From: a virus
Direction: 5' to 3' (one strand)
IMG/VR virus record: IMGVR_UViG_3300030060_000739
Coordinates: 1-59,060 of that record
DNA length: 59,060 bases
Shown here: piece by piece, positions 39,632 through 48,181 of the stretch
Layout of the letters: every line of letters begins with the position of its first letter
Numbering within the stretch: position 1 is the first letter of the stretch
Notes under the pieces: generated by a model
The model's database searches: none
What the model saw: only the letters and a program-made list of their open reading frames with translations
Told to the model about the DNA's origin: nothing
Program-made: the position numbers and the translations under genes

Positions 39632-42028
39632 ATGGCTATAGAAGTACAAAGATATCCCGATAAGGGTGAACCCCTCGTAGTTGAAGCAACAGAAGAGACG
39701 TTAATTGTTGAGTTGCCCGACGAAGACGATGAGGATATTGAGTTTCAAGTAGGGGAAGACGGTAACGTAGTACCGATGCCCGACATCGAGGAAGTCCAAG
39801 ACCTCGAACATAACATGAACTTAACAGAAGTCATGGATGAATCTGGTCTGCGTGAAGTTTCAGCTGAGCTGATGGCTGCGTTTCAGGAAGATAAAGAATC
39901 TAGAGAGGAGTGGCTACAAACTTTTGCCGATGGTTTAGATTTACTCGGCATAAAAATGGAAGAACGTGACACACCTTTCCCTGGAGCGAGTGGTGTAACG
40001 CACCCTCTCCTCAGTGAAGCAGCCACGCAGTTCCAAGCACAGGCTTATAAAGAGCTTTTACCTGCTAATGGACCAGTGTCCACTCGCATAATAGGTGTAG
40101 AAACACCACAAGTCCTTGCTCAATCACAGAGAGTCAAGGAATTTATGAACTATCAGATCACTGAAGTCATGCAAGAGTACGATCCAGACATGGATAGTCT
40201 ACTTTTTTACCTGCCTTTAGCTGGTTCTGCCTTCAAAAAAGTATATTTTGACGCATTACTAGGTCGTGCGACGTCTGCTTTTGTAAAAGCGGAGGACTTA
40301 GTCGTAAGTTACGACACAACTAACCTAGAAACTTCGCCTAGAATCTCTCATGTCATCACTATGACAGGTAATGACATCAGAAAAATGCAGTTAAACGGTG
40401 GTTATCGCGACATAGATGTCGGTAATCCTGGGGCTGGTGAGTATGATGAGGCGAAAGATAAGATAGATGAGCTACAAGGGCTCAGTAAACCGACTAGTGA
40501 CTACAACGATTACACCGTTATTGAGTTTCATGTTGATTTAGAGCTTGAAGGCATTGATGATTATGACTTCGCAGTGCCGTATATCGTCACTGTGCTAGAA
40601 GATAGCGGTGAAATACTGTCAATACGTCGTAACTGGCAGAAAGAAGACGATTTATTCCGCAAAAAAGAGTATTTTGTACACTATAAGTTCTTGCCAGGGC
40701 TTGGTTTCTATGGTTTCGGCTTAATTCACATGATTGGTGGGCTAACTAAGTCCGCAACATCAATTTTACGTCAACTTATTGACGCTGGAACGCTTGCTAA
40801 CCTTCCTGCTGGCTTTAAAGCACGTGGTATGAGGGTACAAGGCGAAGATGAGCCCTTACGACCCGGAGAATTTAGGGATGTTGACGTTCCAGGCGGTGCG
40901 ATACGTGACGCGCTCCTACCTTTACCCTATAAAGAGCCGAGTAGCGTCCTGAGTCAGCTGTTAGGGTTGTTAATTGACAGTGGTAGAAGGTTCGCCAGCA
41001 TAGCAGACATGCAGGTTGGTGATATTGGTAGTCAACAGCTGCCTGTAGGCACCACCGTAGCCATGTTAGAGCGTGGTACTAAAGTAATGTCGGCTATACA
41101 TAAGCGTCTACACTTTGCACAAAAGAAAGAGTTCCGCTTATTAGCTAAAGTTTTTTCTAGATCTCTACCGCCGATGTATCCGTATGCTGTAGCAGGAGCT
41201 GACAGTACGATCAAGCAGCAAGACTTTGATGACCGTATAGATATTATTCCTGTAAGTGACCCGAATATATTTAGCATGGCTCAAAGGGTCATGCTCGCTC
41301 AACAAGAATTACAGATGGCTCAGTCCGCGCCACAAATACATAATCTAAGAGAGGCGTATAAAAGAATGTACGAAGCTCTAGAAATAAAAAACATAGAGCT
41401 AATATTACCCGAGCAAGCAACTGTTCCTCCTCGAGATCCTATCTCGGAACAGCAGTCAGCTATCTTAGGACAGCCTATAAAAGCGTACGAGTTCCAGAAC
41501 CAAGATGCATACATCGCGGCCCATGCTGCATTTTTACAGAACCCGATGATGCAGCAGAACCCGATCGCTATACAAGCAATATCTGCAAATATACAAGAAC
41601 GTACAGCTATGGTTTACAAACAGCAGGTAGAACAAGCTCTGGGCCAGCCATTACCGGCCATGGACCAGATGCAAAATATGCCGCCTGAGCAACAACAATC
41701 TGTCATGAATGAGATAGCACTTGCCGCAGCTAATGCTGCTCAGCAAGTAACAGGTCAACAGCAAGCTCTCATCAAAGCTCAACAGAATGCTCAAGTAGAT
41801 CCTATCGTACAACTCAAACAGCAAGAGCTGGCTCAAAGAGCACAATCAGACGCTTTACGAGCTCAAGTAGATCAGGCTAAAATAGAATCTAATGAAGCAA
41901 TCGCAGAGATGAAGGTTGCTCAAGATAGGGAGGAAGCGTTGCTTAAAGCCCAAGATTCAAATAATAGAACCTATAGGGATATACTAAGAGACGTAAGAAC
42001 TTCCGACTCAACTACAAAAGGTATATAA
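39632..42028 (+). CDS. Portal protein (P22-class)
   Basis: A 798-residue protein that forms the dodecameric head-tail gate. Acidic N-terminus (about 20-60), then the portal core with FPGASGVTHPLL (near residue 120), LAGSAFKKVYFD and GLGFYGFGLIHM. The Gln-rich C-terminal third (about 600-760; QQVEQALGQPLPAM, many Gln/Ala) fits the long helical barrel of P22-like portals. It lies in the normal terminase-portal-scaffold-capsid order. Confidence 0.85.
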   Translation: MAIEVQRYPDKGEPLVVEATEETLIVELPDEDDEDIEFQVGEDGNVVPMPDIEEVQDLEHNMNLTEVMDESGLREVSAELMAAFQEDKESREEWLQTFADGLDLLGIKMEERDTPFPGASGVTHPLLSEAATQFQAQAYKELLPANGPVSTRIIGVETPQVLAQSQRVKEFMNYQITEVMQEYDPDMDSLLFYLPLAGSAFKKVYFDALLGRATSAFVKAEDLVVSYDTTNLETSPRISHVITMTGNDIRKMQLNGGYRDIDVGNPGAGEYDEAKDKIDELQGLSKPTSDYNDYTVIEFHVDLELEGIDDYDFAVPYIVTVLEDSGEILSIRRNWQKEDDLFRKKEYFVHYKFLPGLGFYGFGLIHMIGGLTKSATSILRQLIDAGTLANLPAGFKARGMRVQGEDEPLRPGEFRDVDVPGGAIRDALLPLPYKEPSSVLSQLLGLLIDSGRRFASIADMQVGDIGSQQLPVGTTVAMLERGTKVMSAIHKRLHFAQKKEFRLLAKVFSRSLPPMYPYAVAGADSTIKQQDFDDRIDIIPVSDPNIFSMAQRVMLAQQELQMAQSAPQIHNLREAYKRMYEALEIKNIELILPEQATVPPRDPISEQQSAILGQPIKAYEFQNQDAYIAAHAAFLQNPMMQQNPIAIQAISANIQERTAMVYKQQVEQALGQPLPAMDQMQNMPPEQQQSVMNEIALAAANAAQQVTGQQQALIKAQQNAQVDPIVQLKQQELAQRAQSDALRAQVDQAKIESNEAIAEMKVAQDREEALLKAQDSNNRTYRDILRDVRTSDSTTKGI

Positions 42029-42226
42029 ATGAAAGATACCACCAAGTATAAATCAGTTTCTTTTCCTGCCCCTAAGAAGATAGACCTATCTAAACCCGTT
42101 AAAGGTCCAGTTGTTCTAACTAAAACTAATAGTGATATCTTTGGTCAGGGTCAGGCTACTGTTCAAGGTAAGGGTAAAGCAACCCGAGGCACTAAATACA
42201 ATAAAAGTCCAAGCGGAGTAAGATAA
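42029..42226 (+). CDS. Small basic protein
   Basis: A 65-residue protein with many Lys, Thr and Pro (PAPKKIDLSKPVKGP; GQGKATRGTKYNKSP). Starts directly at the portal stop and ends with a TAATG overlap. It is the first of six basic genes between portal and co-chaperonin. No family recognised. Confidence 0.65.
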   Translation: MKDTTKYKSVSFPAPKKIDLSKPVKGPVVLTKTNSDIFGQGQATVQGKGKATRGTKYNKSPSGVR

Positions 42227-42762
42227 TGGCGGGGATGAAAAAATCTAAAATGATGGCTAACGGCGGTGCTGCTAGAAGGAAGAAGTCCAAGATGATGGCT
42301 AACGGCGGCATGGCTAGAAAGAAGTCCAAGATGATGGCCAATGGTGGTGCTGCTAAGAAAAAATCTAAAATGATGGCTAACGGCGGTGCAGCTAAAAAGA
42401 GTAAAAACGCAGCTAACGGTGGTAAAAAGAGGATGATGTTTGGTGGTGCAGCTGGCATGGCTGGACCTAAGCGACTTAGAAGCGCAGCCCAAAAGAGAAA
42501 AGCAGCTGCTCCTAAAAAAGAGGATAAGATTAAAGTACCTTCCACAGCAGCTCAAAAGAGAAGAACTAAGCCGCCTAAAAATGTTGTTGGACCGGGCCAG
42601 CTAGCAGGAAAACCAAGAACGTTAGGAAGAGGCACTGGACCTAAAGGTAAAGTGATGACTCCTCCTGTTAAGAGAAAGCCTTCACCTGTTAAAAGAAAAG
42701 CGAAAGCTACAAGAACGGCTCGCGGTAGAGGTTCTGCCAGAAGAGGTCGCGGCGGTATATAA
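42226..42762 (+). CDS. Lys/Ala-rich tandem-repeat protein, histone-like
   Basis: A 178-residue protein of extreme positive charge. Residues 5-65 are four near-perfect KKSKMMANGG units of 13-14 residues plus a decayed fifth; the rest is rich in Lys/Arg/Ala/Pro with SPVKRK and PKK motifs like those of histone H1 tails, ending RGRGSARRGRGG. The composition fits a DNA-condensing protein, or a head-interior component that neutralises DNA. No globular domain is visible. Function inferred from composition and position. Confidence 0.65.
   Translation: MAGMKKSKMMANGGAARRKKSKMMANGGMARKKSKMMANGGAAKKKSKMMANGGAAKKSKNAANGGKKRMMFGGAAGMAGPKRLRSAAQKRKAAAPKKEDKIKVPSTAAQKRRTKPPKNVVGPGQLAGKPRTLGRGTGPKGKVMTPPVKRKPSPVKRKAKATRTARGRGSARRGRGGI
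42239..42420 (+). repeat. Tandem repeat of about 39-42 bp coding KKSKMMANGG units
   Basis: Four copies of a unit built round TCTAAAATGATGGCTAACGG or its silent variants. Copies 1 and 4 are almost identical (TCTAAAATGATGGC), and copies 2 and 3 share TCCAAGATGATGGC. The unit length is always a multiple of three. Confidence 0.85.
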
Positions 42763-42768
42763 CATAAG

Positions 42769-43074
42769 ATGACTAAAAAGCGTCCTGGGCTTTGGGCAAA
42801 TATTCATGCAAAAAGAAAGCGTGGAGAAAAGATGCGTAAAAAAGGAGAGAAAGGAGCTCCTACCGAAGCTCAGATGAAGTCAGCAAGAGGTATGAATAAA
42901 GGTGGTCAAGCTCTTAAAAAAGTACCTGAAGGTAATAAAGGACTTCCTAAACTCCCTAAAGCCGTAAGAAATAAAATGGGCTACATGAATACTGGTGGTA
43001 TAGTTAAAAAAGCTAAACACCGAGGATGTGGCAAAGTAAACCCGAGTAGAAGAAAAGTAACAAAGTACTCTTAA
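42769..43074 (+). CDS. Basic phage protein with GLWANIHAKRKRG motif
   Basis: A 101-residue very basic protein. RPGLWANIHAKRKRGEKMRK and KGAPTEAQMKSARG near its N-terminus form a pattern I know from many unrelated phages, always of unknown role. The C-terminal NTGGIVKKAKHRGCGK carries a GG-V-K motif like other genes in this cluster. A DNA- or RNA-binding virion protein is likely from charge. Confidence 0.7.
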   Translation: MTKKRPGLWANIHAKRKRGEKMRKKGEKGAPTEAQMKSARGMNKGGQALKKVPEGNKGLPKLPKAVRNKMGYMNTGGIVKKAKHRGCGKVNPSRRKVTKYS

Positions 43075-43731
43075 GTGTCATATCTAATCAGTAACATTCC
43101 TCACTTTAAATGCTGGGTGAGAAAGGAATTTACTGCCAATCATCAAGATTACCACGAAGAGTATCTTCACGCCTTAGCTATAGCTGTCAACACTATACCC
43201 GACAGGTCGTTAAGTTTTCAAGTTGTATTTACAGGCTGCACTGAAGAAGAAAATGTACACGGCGGTGCTATGTGGGCACGCATGCCTATACAAGGTCTAA
43301 TAGCAGATATACCCCTAGATGAGTGGGGTGAACCCATGGAAGACCACTTAGCCCAACCGTGGGACTGTGAATCTAGACACCACTCAGTCATAGTTTTAGA
43401 TAGAGTAAGTTCCTCGCCTTGGTTAGCTAAAATAGACGGAGACTTTTATACAGCTAAATATATGTTTACTGTGGACTATACAGACCACTCTATAGCTGAC
43501 GACCCTGCTCAACATAAACAGTCTCATGTGATGTACATAACAGAAGATTGTAAATGGAAAGGCAACATAGTAGCATTACCTAACAACAGGGTTAGAGCAA
43601 CAAGCCCAGCTCTGTGGGTTACTGGTGAAGGTGCTCCTGATTTTAATCCGTCTCAGCATCTACACTCCGCAGAGGGGCATGAAACTTATTTAGATCCTGC
43701 TATAACTTTTAATAATTTGTACGAAGATTAA
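43075..43731 (+). CDS. Unknown 218-residue protein in the head gene cluster
   Basis: GTG start right after the previous stop. Unlike its neighbours it is acidic and globular, with many His, Trp and Cys (FKCWVRKEF; FTGCTEEENVHGGAMWARMP; WDCESRHHSVIV). The His/Glu/Cys pattern could bind a metal, but no enzyme family was recognised. It ends in a TAATG overlap with a basic gene. Confidence 0.65.
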   Translation: MSYLISNIPHFKCWVRKEFTANHQDYHEEYLHALAIAVNTIPDRSLSFQVVFTGCTEEENVHGGAMWARMPIQGLIADIPLDEWGEPMEDHLAQPWDCESRHHSVIVLDRVSSSPWLAKIDGDFYTAKYMFTVDYTDHSIADDPAQHKQSHVMYITEDCKWKGNIVALPNNRVRATSPALWVTGEGAPDFNPSQHLHSAEGHETYLDPAITFNNLYED

Positions 43732-43943
43732 TGCGTCGTAAATTTCCAGAAGTTAATAAGACTAAAAAAGGCGTTCCTAGAGCATACCTCGCCGGAGCTA
43801 AGAACCCCAGCGCGAGAGAAAGAGAGATACTAAGAACTAGAAAAAAGTATCTTTCTGGTAAGATGACTAAAGCTGACTACGAGGCTGTAGAAAAGTCACG
43901 AGCTAAAGACGCTAAGAAAAAACCGAAAAAGAGGAGAAAGTAA
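43731..43943 (+). CDS. Basic protein, DUF5872-like
   Basis: A 70-residue protein: KFPEVNKTKKGVPRAYLAGA, then KNPSAREREILRTRKKY and a C-terminal KKPKKRRK. The sequence 'GVP..YLAGAKNPSAREREI' is the core of a small phage domain I recall as DUF5872. Strong positive charge suggests nucleic-acid binding. TAATG overlap with the next gene. Confidence 0.7.
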   Translation: MRRKFPEVNKTKKGVPRAYLAGAKNPSAREREILRTRKKYLSGKMTKADYEAVEKSRAKDAKKKPKKRRK

Positions 43944-44251
43944 TGGGAACTCCAGCATGCGTCAAGAAGTACGCTAAAAGTAGCGGTAAATCAGAAAGCA
44001 CTCTCAATAAAGTATACAAGCGTGGTCAGGGTGCATTTTTTAGTTCAGGTTCTAGACCCGGACAAAGTTCACACAGTTGGGGCTGTGGTAGGGTAAGAAG
44101 TTTTGCTACAGGTAAAGGTGGAGCAAGAAAAGCTGACTCTGATTTAATAAGAGGTAAAAAGAAAAAGAAAAACATGCAGTTGGGTGGAGCTGTTTCTAGA
44201 GGTAACGGCATCGTCATGAAGAATCGTTTGAAGAAAACAAGGATGATGTGA
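43943..44251 (+). CDS. Basic protein, DUF5824-like
   Basis: A 102-residue protein. It reads PACVKKYAKSSGKS, VYKRGQGAF, RPGQSSHSWGCGRVRSF and KADSDLIRGKK, motifs seen in small domains (DUF5824-like) common in giant viruses and phages. The C-terminus (MQLGGAVSRGNGIVMKNR) carries another GG-V motif. Unknown function; likely in or near the virion. Confidence 0.7.
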   Translation: MGTPACVKKYAKSSGKSESTLNKVYKRGQGAFFSSGSRPGQSSHSWGCGRVRSFATGKGGARKADSDLIRGKKKKKNMQLGGAVSRGNGIVMKNRLKKTRMM

Positions 44252-44517
44252 TGCCTGAGTATAGAGGTAGAAAAGTCACACTCAATAAACCTAGAAGAAT
44301 ATCAAAAGGCTCTCCTGGGTACGGTAAAAAGACTCGTGAAGTCTTTGTTAAAGATCCTAAAACAGGAAATATAAAACGAGTTACGTTTGGTGATCCTAAT
44401 CTAGGAGCACACCCTGGGAATAAAAAACGTAAAAAAGCATACTGTGCTCGTAGTAGCGGCATGGGCAGCGATCGTACAAAGGCTAACTACTGGTCTCGTA
44501 GACAGTGGAAGTGCTGA
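44251..44517 (+). CDS. Basic protein, DUF6321-like
   Basis: An 88-residue protein from ATG 44251, overlapping the previous stop (TGATG); GTG 44248 is possible. Motifs: KVTLNKPRRI, VFVKDPKTGNIKRVTFGDP and the Cys/Trp end YWSRRQWKC. The FGDP...ARSSG...YWS.R.W pattern is a widespread phage/giant-virus family of unknown role (recalled as DUF6321). Confidence 0.7.
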   Translation: MPEYRGRKVTLNKPRRISKGSPGYGKKTREVFVKDPKTGNIKRVTFGDPNLGAHPGNKKRKKAYCARSSGMGSDRTKANYWSRRQWKC

Positions 44518-44718
44518 GTGGATCCACTTTATATACTAGATAAGTTTTTAAGAGAAGTCCGTGCACGTCAAGAAGACTTGACAGAGGTGCTTAAAACTGG
44601 TGGCGTTCAGAACTGGGAACAATACCAGCGTGTGTTAGGAGAACTTTCAGGTCTAAGTTCTGCTGAATCCATAATAATAGACCTGCAAAATAAAAGGGAG
44701 CAAGAAGATGTCAGTTGA
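44518..44718 (+). CDS. Small helical protein before the co-chaperonin
   Basis: A 66-residue protein from GTG 44518, placed directly after a stop. It is mostly helix (YILDKFLREVRARQEDL; ESIIIDLQNKREQE). Similar small proteins occur between portal and scaffold in other phages. Overlaps the GroES-like gene by 11 bases. Unknown function. Confidence 0.65.
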   Translation: MDPLYILDKFLREVRARQEDLTEVLKTGGVQNWEQYQRVLGELSGLSSAESIIIDLQNKREQEDVS

Positions 44719-45127
44719 AAAAATACCTAGCCATGTAGAGATGGAAAGACCAGCGGAATCAAAAGAAAGGTTCACGCCTGAGAACGTGATGAGTGAGGTA
44801 GAAAAACTTCCCACACCTACAGGATACAGGCTGTTAGTTTTACCCTTTAGTCAAAAAGCTGTCACAAAGGGAGGAATACATTTATCCGACTCGTACTTAG
44901 AAAAAGAAAGGCTAGCTACTAATGTTGGTTTTATTATATCCTTGGGGGATGACGCCTACAAAGATGAGGTTAAGTTTCCTAATGGACCTTGGTGTGCAGA
45001 GGGAGACTGGGTTATTTTCGGTAGGTACGCAGGAGCTAGAATCAAAATTGATGGTGGCGACCTGCGCTTGTTAAACGATGATGAAGTGTTGGCGGTAATC
45101 GGTGAACCCGAAGACGTATCACAGTAA
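44708..45127 (+). CDS. GroES-like co-chaperonin (Cpn10 fold)
   Basis: A 139-residue protein. After a 30-residue extension it has PTPTGYRLLVLPFS, then the mobile-loop motif GGIHLSDS (55-62; GroES has GGIVL), VGFIISLGD, WVIFGRYAGARIKI and a closing DDEVLAVI, the order of a GroES beta-barrel. The likely role is to cap host GroEL while the capsid protein folds, as T4 gp31 does. It lies just before scaffold and capsid genes, which supports this. Confidence 0.85.
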   Translation: MSVEKIPSHVEMERPAESKERFTPENVMSEVEKLPTPTGYRLLVLPFSQKAVTKGGIHLSDSYLEKERLATNVGFIISLGDDAYKDEVKFPNGPWCAEGDWVIFGRYAGARIKIDGGDLRLLNDDEVLAVIGEPEDVSQ

Positions 45128-45147
45128 TCTCGCAGTAAGGAGCAAAC

Positions 45148-46038
45148 ATGGCAGAACCCATGCAAGATGAAGAGTTAGAAGAGTCCGTAGAGGTTGAACT
45201 GGAGCAGGAACCTGAAGAAGTTCCTGTTGAACCAGAACCCACCCCAGAACCAGAACAACCACAAGAGCAGCCCTCTCAAGAAGAAGAGATAGCTGACTAT
45301 AGTGAGTCGGTTCAAAAAAGAATAAATAAGCTCACGTTTAAAATACGAGAAGCTGAAAGAAGAGAACAAGCTGCCATAGAGTACGCTCAAAATGTTCAAG
45401 CACAGTTGAACACTGCGCAGAACTCATTATCTCAAAAAGATCAAAACCTATACGATGAATATTCTGCAAGAGTTCAAAGTCAACTCTCAGCAGCAGAAGA
45501 CCGCTATAGAAAAGCACATGATCTCGGAGAGGCAGACGAGATGCTAGCTGCACAAAAAGATGTAGCTACTTTAGCTGTAGAGCTTGAGAGTTTGAACAGG
45601 GTTAAACCTGAAGCTCAAGTTCAAGAACAGCCAGTAGCCCAACAACCTGTGCAACAACAACCTCTGCCGCAGCAACCGCCACCACCAGCAGACACAAAGG
45701 CTCAGGAGTGGGCTGCGAAAAATGAGTGGTTCGGTAAAGATTTGGCTATGACTACGAGTGCTTTTGCGTTTCATAGGCAATTAGTTGAGCATGAAGGGTT
45801 TGATCCTAGATCAGATGCTTATTATAAAGAGGTTGAAAAAAGATTGGCTGAGGCTTTCCCACATAAGTTCGAGAGCTCACCAGTAACAAACGTCCAGGAG
45901 AATGTCGCTAACTCTAGCCGAGGAGCTAGAGGTAGAACTTCTAAGGGACGCAGTATCAAGTTGAGACCCAGTGAAGTTGCGATAGCTAAGAAACTAGGTG
46001 TCCCACTTGAAGAATACGCTAAGTACGTTAAAAGATAG
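45148..46038 (+). CDS. Capsid scaffolding protein
   Basis: A 296-residue protein. Residues 1-50 are almost only Glu, Pro and Gln (PVEPEPTPEPEQPQEQP), 55-170 form a long coiled coil (RINKLTFKIREAERR; LSAAEDRYRKAHDL), then a Gln/Pro linker and a basic C-terminus (RGARGRTSKGRSIKLR) that would bind the capsid protein. This is the classic scaffold build. It sits two genes before the capsid genes. Confidence 0.75.
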   Translation: MAEPMQDEELEESVEVELEQEPEEVPVEPEPTPEPEQPQEQPSQEEEIADYSESVQKRINKLTFKIREAERREQAAIEYAQNVQAQLNTAQNSLSQKDQNLYDEYSARVQSQLSAAEDRYRKAHDLGEADEMLAAQKDVATLAVELESLNRVKPEAQVQEQPVAQQPVQQQPLPQQPPPPADTKAQEWAAKNEWFGKDLAMTTSAFAFHRQLVEHEGFDPRSDAYYKEVEKRLAEAFPHKFESSPVTNVQENVANSSRGARGRTSKGRSIKLRPSEVAIAKKLGVPLEEYAKYVKR

Positions 46039-46047
46039 GAGATAAAA

Positions 46048-46527
46048 ATGGTAGATAAAGTTACCAAATCAGATCGCACTCCACGGTCTGCTGACAGCCG
46101 AGTTAAAGCAACTCGCCCAAAACCATGGCGACCACCGTCTATGTTAGACGCTCCGGAGCCACCTCCAGGTTTTGTCCACAGATGGTTACGAGAATCTATG
46201 GTCGGTCAGGATGATAAGGCGAATATGTCAAAACGTATTCGTGAAGGGTGGGAACCTGTGAGAGCAGAAGAATACCCTGACTTTGAAGCCCCGACAGTAG
46301 AAGATGGTAAGCACGCTGGGGTCATTGGTGTAGGTGGGCTCATCCTCGCTAGGATGCCGATTGAAACTGTTGAAGAAAGAAGAGCCTACTACCATGATAT
46401 GGCTCAACAACAGATGGAAGCGGTAGATAATAATCTTATGCGAGAAAGTGATAAGAGGATGCCTCTCAATAATCCTTTTGTTGATAGAAGTTCTCGAGTC
46501 ACGTTTGGCAAAGGAAGCGATTTGTAA
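46048..46527 (+). CDS. Head-region protein, unknown
   Basis: A 159-residue protein. Motifs: PKPWRPPSMLDAPEPPPGF, HRWLRESMVGQDD, RIREGWEPV. This 'WRPPS.L..PEPP.G...RW.R' pattern is common in marine podovirus head clusters. It may be a minor capsid or assembly protein; no experimental role is known to me. Confidence 0.65.
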   Translation: MVDKVTKSDRTPRSADSRVKATRPKPWRPPSMLDAPEPPPGFVHRWLRESMVGQDDKANMSKRIREGWEPVRAEEYPDFEAPTVEDGKHAGVIGVGGLILARMPIETVEERRAYYHDMAQQQMEAVDNNLMRESDKRMPLNNPFVDRSSRVTFGKGSDL

Positions 46528-46565
46528 GAATCGTTAATATTAATATTGGCTTTAAGGAATGAAGT

Positions 46566-47108
46566 ATGGCTAATGTAAATGACCCTAATGGGTTTACACC
46601 AGCATATCATAATTCTGGCGGTACTATTCGCCCCTCTGAGTTTCCTATCCAAAGTGGTGCTACTGGCGATATCTTTTCAGGTGACGTCGTTAAGCTGACA
46701 AGCGGATATGTTCTTCAAGGGGGAGCGACTGATGCTCCGTTAGGTGTGTTTGGTGGTTGTGAATACCAAGACACCACAGGTGAAGTTATTTTCACCCGTA
46801 GGTTTGTTTCTGGGACCACAACTCTGGGCTCTGCAGATATCAAAGCGTATGTGTATACAGACCCCAACATTGTGTACGAGGCCCAGTTTACTGGAACTCC
46901 TACTCAAGCAGATGTTGGTAAAGTACACACTATCTCTACGACTGCAGGGGATACTAACAACAACCGTTCTAAAGAAGGTGTTACTACAACTACCAATAGC
47001 GGCATAGCAAAATTAGTTGCATACGTTGGTCGACCCAACAATACAGCTAACGCTGAGTTCGCTCGAGGGTACTTTGTATTCCCAGCTTCTACGTTCGGTA
47101 ACGATTAA
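46566..47108 (+). CDS. Probable capsid decoration protein
   Basis: A 180-residue beta-rich protein. It begins ANVNDPNGFTPAYHNSGG and has IFSGDVVKLTSG, PLGVFGGCEYQDTTGEV and VYTDPNIVYEAQF, the pattern of small coat or decoration proteins that lie before or after the capsid gene in podoviruses. AAGGA precedes its start. Confidence 0.65.
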   Translation: MANVNDPNGFTPAYHNSGGTIRPSEFPIQSGATGDIFSGDVVKLTSGYVLQGGATDAPLGVFGGCEYQDTTGEVIFTRRFVSGTTTLGSADIKAYVYTDPNIVYEAQFTGTPTQADVGKVHTISTTAGDTNNNRSKEGVTTTTNSGIAKLVAYVGRPNNTANAEFARGYFVFPASTFGND

Positions 47109-47120
47109 GGGGATTAAAAA

Positions 47121-48029
47121 GTGGCTATAAATAGAGCTCAACTTGTAAAAGAACTCGAGCCAGGACTGAACGCACTTTTCGGTCTCGAGTATAATCGTTA
47201 CGAGAACGAGCACGCTGAAATTTTCGATACGGAAACTTCAGACCGTGCTTTTGAAGAAGAGGTGATGTTGTCAGGTTTTGCGCAAGCTCCTACTAAAGGG
47301 GAAGGTGCAGCAGTGACTTATGACACAGCACAAGAAACCTTCACTTCTCGTTATACCCATGAAACTGTTGCTCTGGCTTTCTCACTAACGGAAGAAGCTA
47401 TCGAAGATAATCTCTACGATACACTCTCTTCTCGTTACACGAGAGCACTAGCACGTTCTATGGCAAGTACGAAGCAGGTAAAAGCTGCTAACGTGTTAAA
47501 TAACGGCTTCTCAACCTCCTTCCCAGGAGGTGACGGTAAGCCTCTCATGACTACTGACCACCCTACGCTTACTGCGGGTGATCAAAGGAATGAGCCTAGC
47601 ACAGCTGCAGACTTGAACGAAACTTCGTTAGAGAATGCTTTGATAGATATCTCTGCGTTTCAGGACGAAAGAGGAATCAAAGTAAATGTGCAAGCTAGAA
47701 AGCTGATTATTCCACCACAGCTACAATTTGTAGCAGACAGGATATTAAACTCTCCTGGTCGAGTGGCTACGTCAGATAACGACATCAATGCCATGAGAAA
47801 CATGGGCATGCTGCCGGAAGGCTATGTCGTAAACCATTACCTAACGGACACGGATGCGTTCTTTATTAAGACTGACGCACCTAACGGTCTCAAGCATTTT
47901 GAGAGATCACCAATGTCCACAGGTATGGAAGGGGACTTTGAAACTGGTAACGTTCGATACAAGGCGAGAGAAAGATACTCTTTCGGCTTCAGTGATTGGC
48001 GTGCCATTTTTGGTTCTCCTGGTGCATAA
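47121..48029 (+). CDS. Major capsid protein (HK97-fold)
   Basis: A 302-residue protein from GTG 47121, with GGGATT upstream. Key segments: GLEYNRYENEHAEIF (near 21-35), SRYTHETVALAFSLTEEAIED (quoted in parts), DHPTLTAGDQRN (loop), and IKVNVQARKLIIPPQLQFVA, typical of Mu-like/HK97-type capsid proteins with no long N-terminal prodomain; the scaffold is a separate protein. It is followed by the strongest terminator in the structural region, which fits high expression. Confidence 0.85.
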   Translation: MAINRAQLVKELEPGLNALFGLEYNRYENEHAEIFDTETSDRAFEEEVMLSGFAQAPTKGEGAAVTYDTAQETFTSRYTHETVALAFSLTEEAIEDNLYDTLSSRYTRALARSMASTKQVKAANVLNNGFSTSFPGGDGKPLMTTDHPTLTAGDQRNEPSTAADLNETSLENALIDISAFQDERGIKVNVQARKLIIPPQLQFVADRILNSPGRVATSDNDINAMRNMGMLPEGYVVNHYLTDTDAFFIKTDAPNGLKHFERSPMSTGMEGDFETGNVRYKARERYSFGFSDWRAIFGSPGA

Positions 48030-48051
48030 AAACGATTTAACATAATCGTTA

Positions 48052-48080
48052 GAAAGGGATCTTAGGATCCCTTTCTTTTT
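48052..48080 (+). terminator. Strong intrinsic terminator after the capsid gene
   Basis: GAAAGGGATC (48052-48061) pairs perfectly with GATCCCTTTC (48066-48075) with a TTAG loop, followed by five T. A second small hairpin AACGATT/AATCGTT (48031-48050) precedes it. Confidence 0.95.
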
Positions 48081-48119
48081 GCATATCGCTACTATAGAAT
48101 AATTTTCTAGGCTAACAAC

Positions 48120-48148
48120 TTGCTTTATAGACTGACCTAGCAGACAAT
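48120..48148 (+). promoter_or_regulatory. Possible promoter between capsid and tail genes
   Basis: TTGCTT (48120-48125) and GACAAT (48143-48148) are spaced 17 bp. Both boxes are imperfect (three to four matches each). The position, between a strong terminator and the next gene, is the main argument. Confidence 0.3.
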
Positions 48149-48181
48149 GCCAAGACTATAGAGCTTTCCTGAGGAGGAAAA

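Noticed and set aside
42163-42555. Two leftward frames of 117 and 130 residues with repeats
   Set aside because: They are the antisense of the KKSKMMANGG repeats. The rightward frame has the normal overlaps and a ribosome site.
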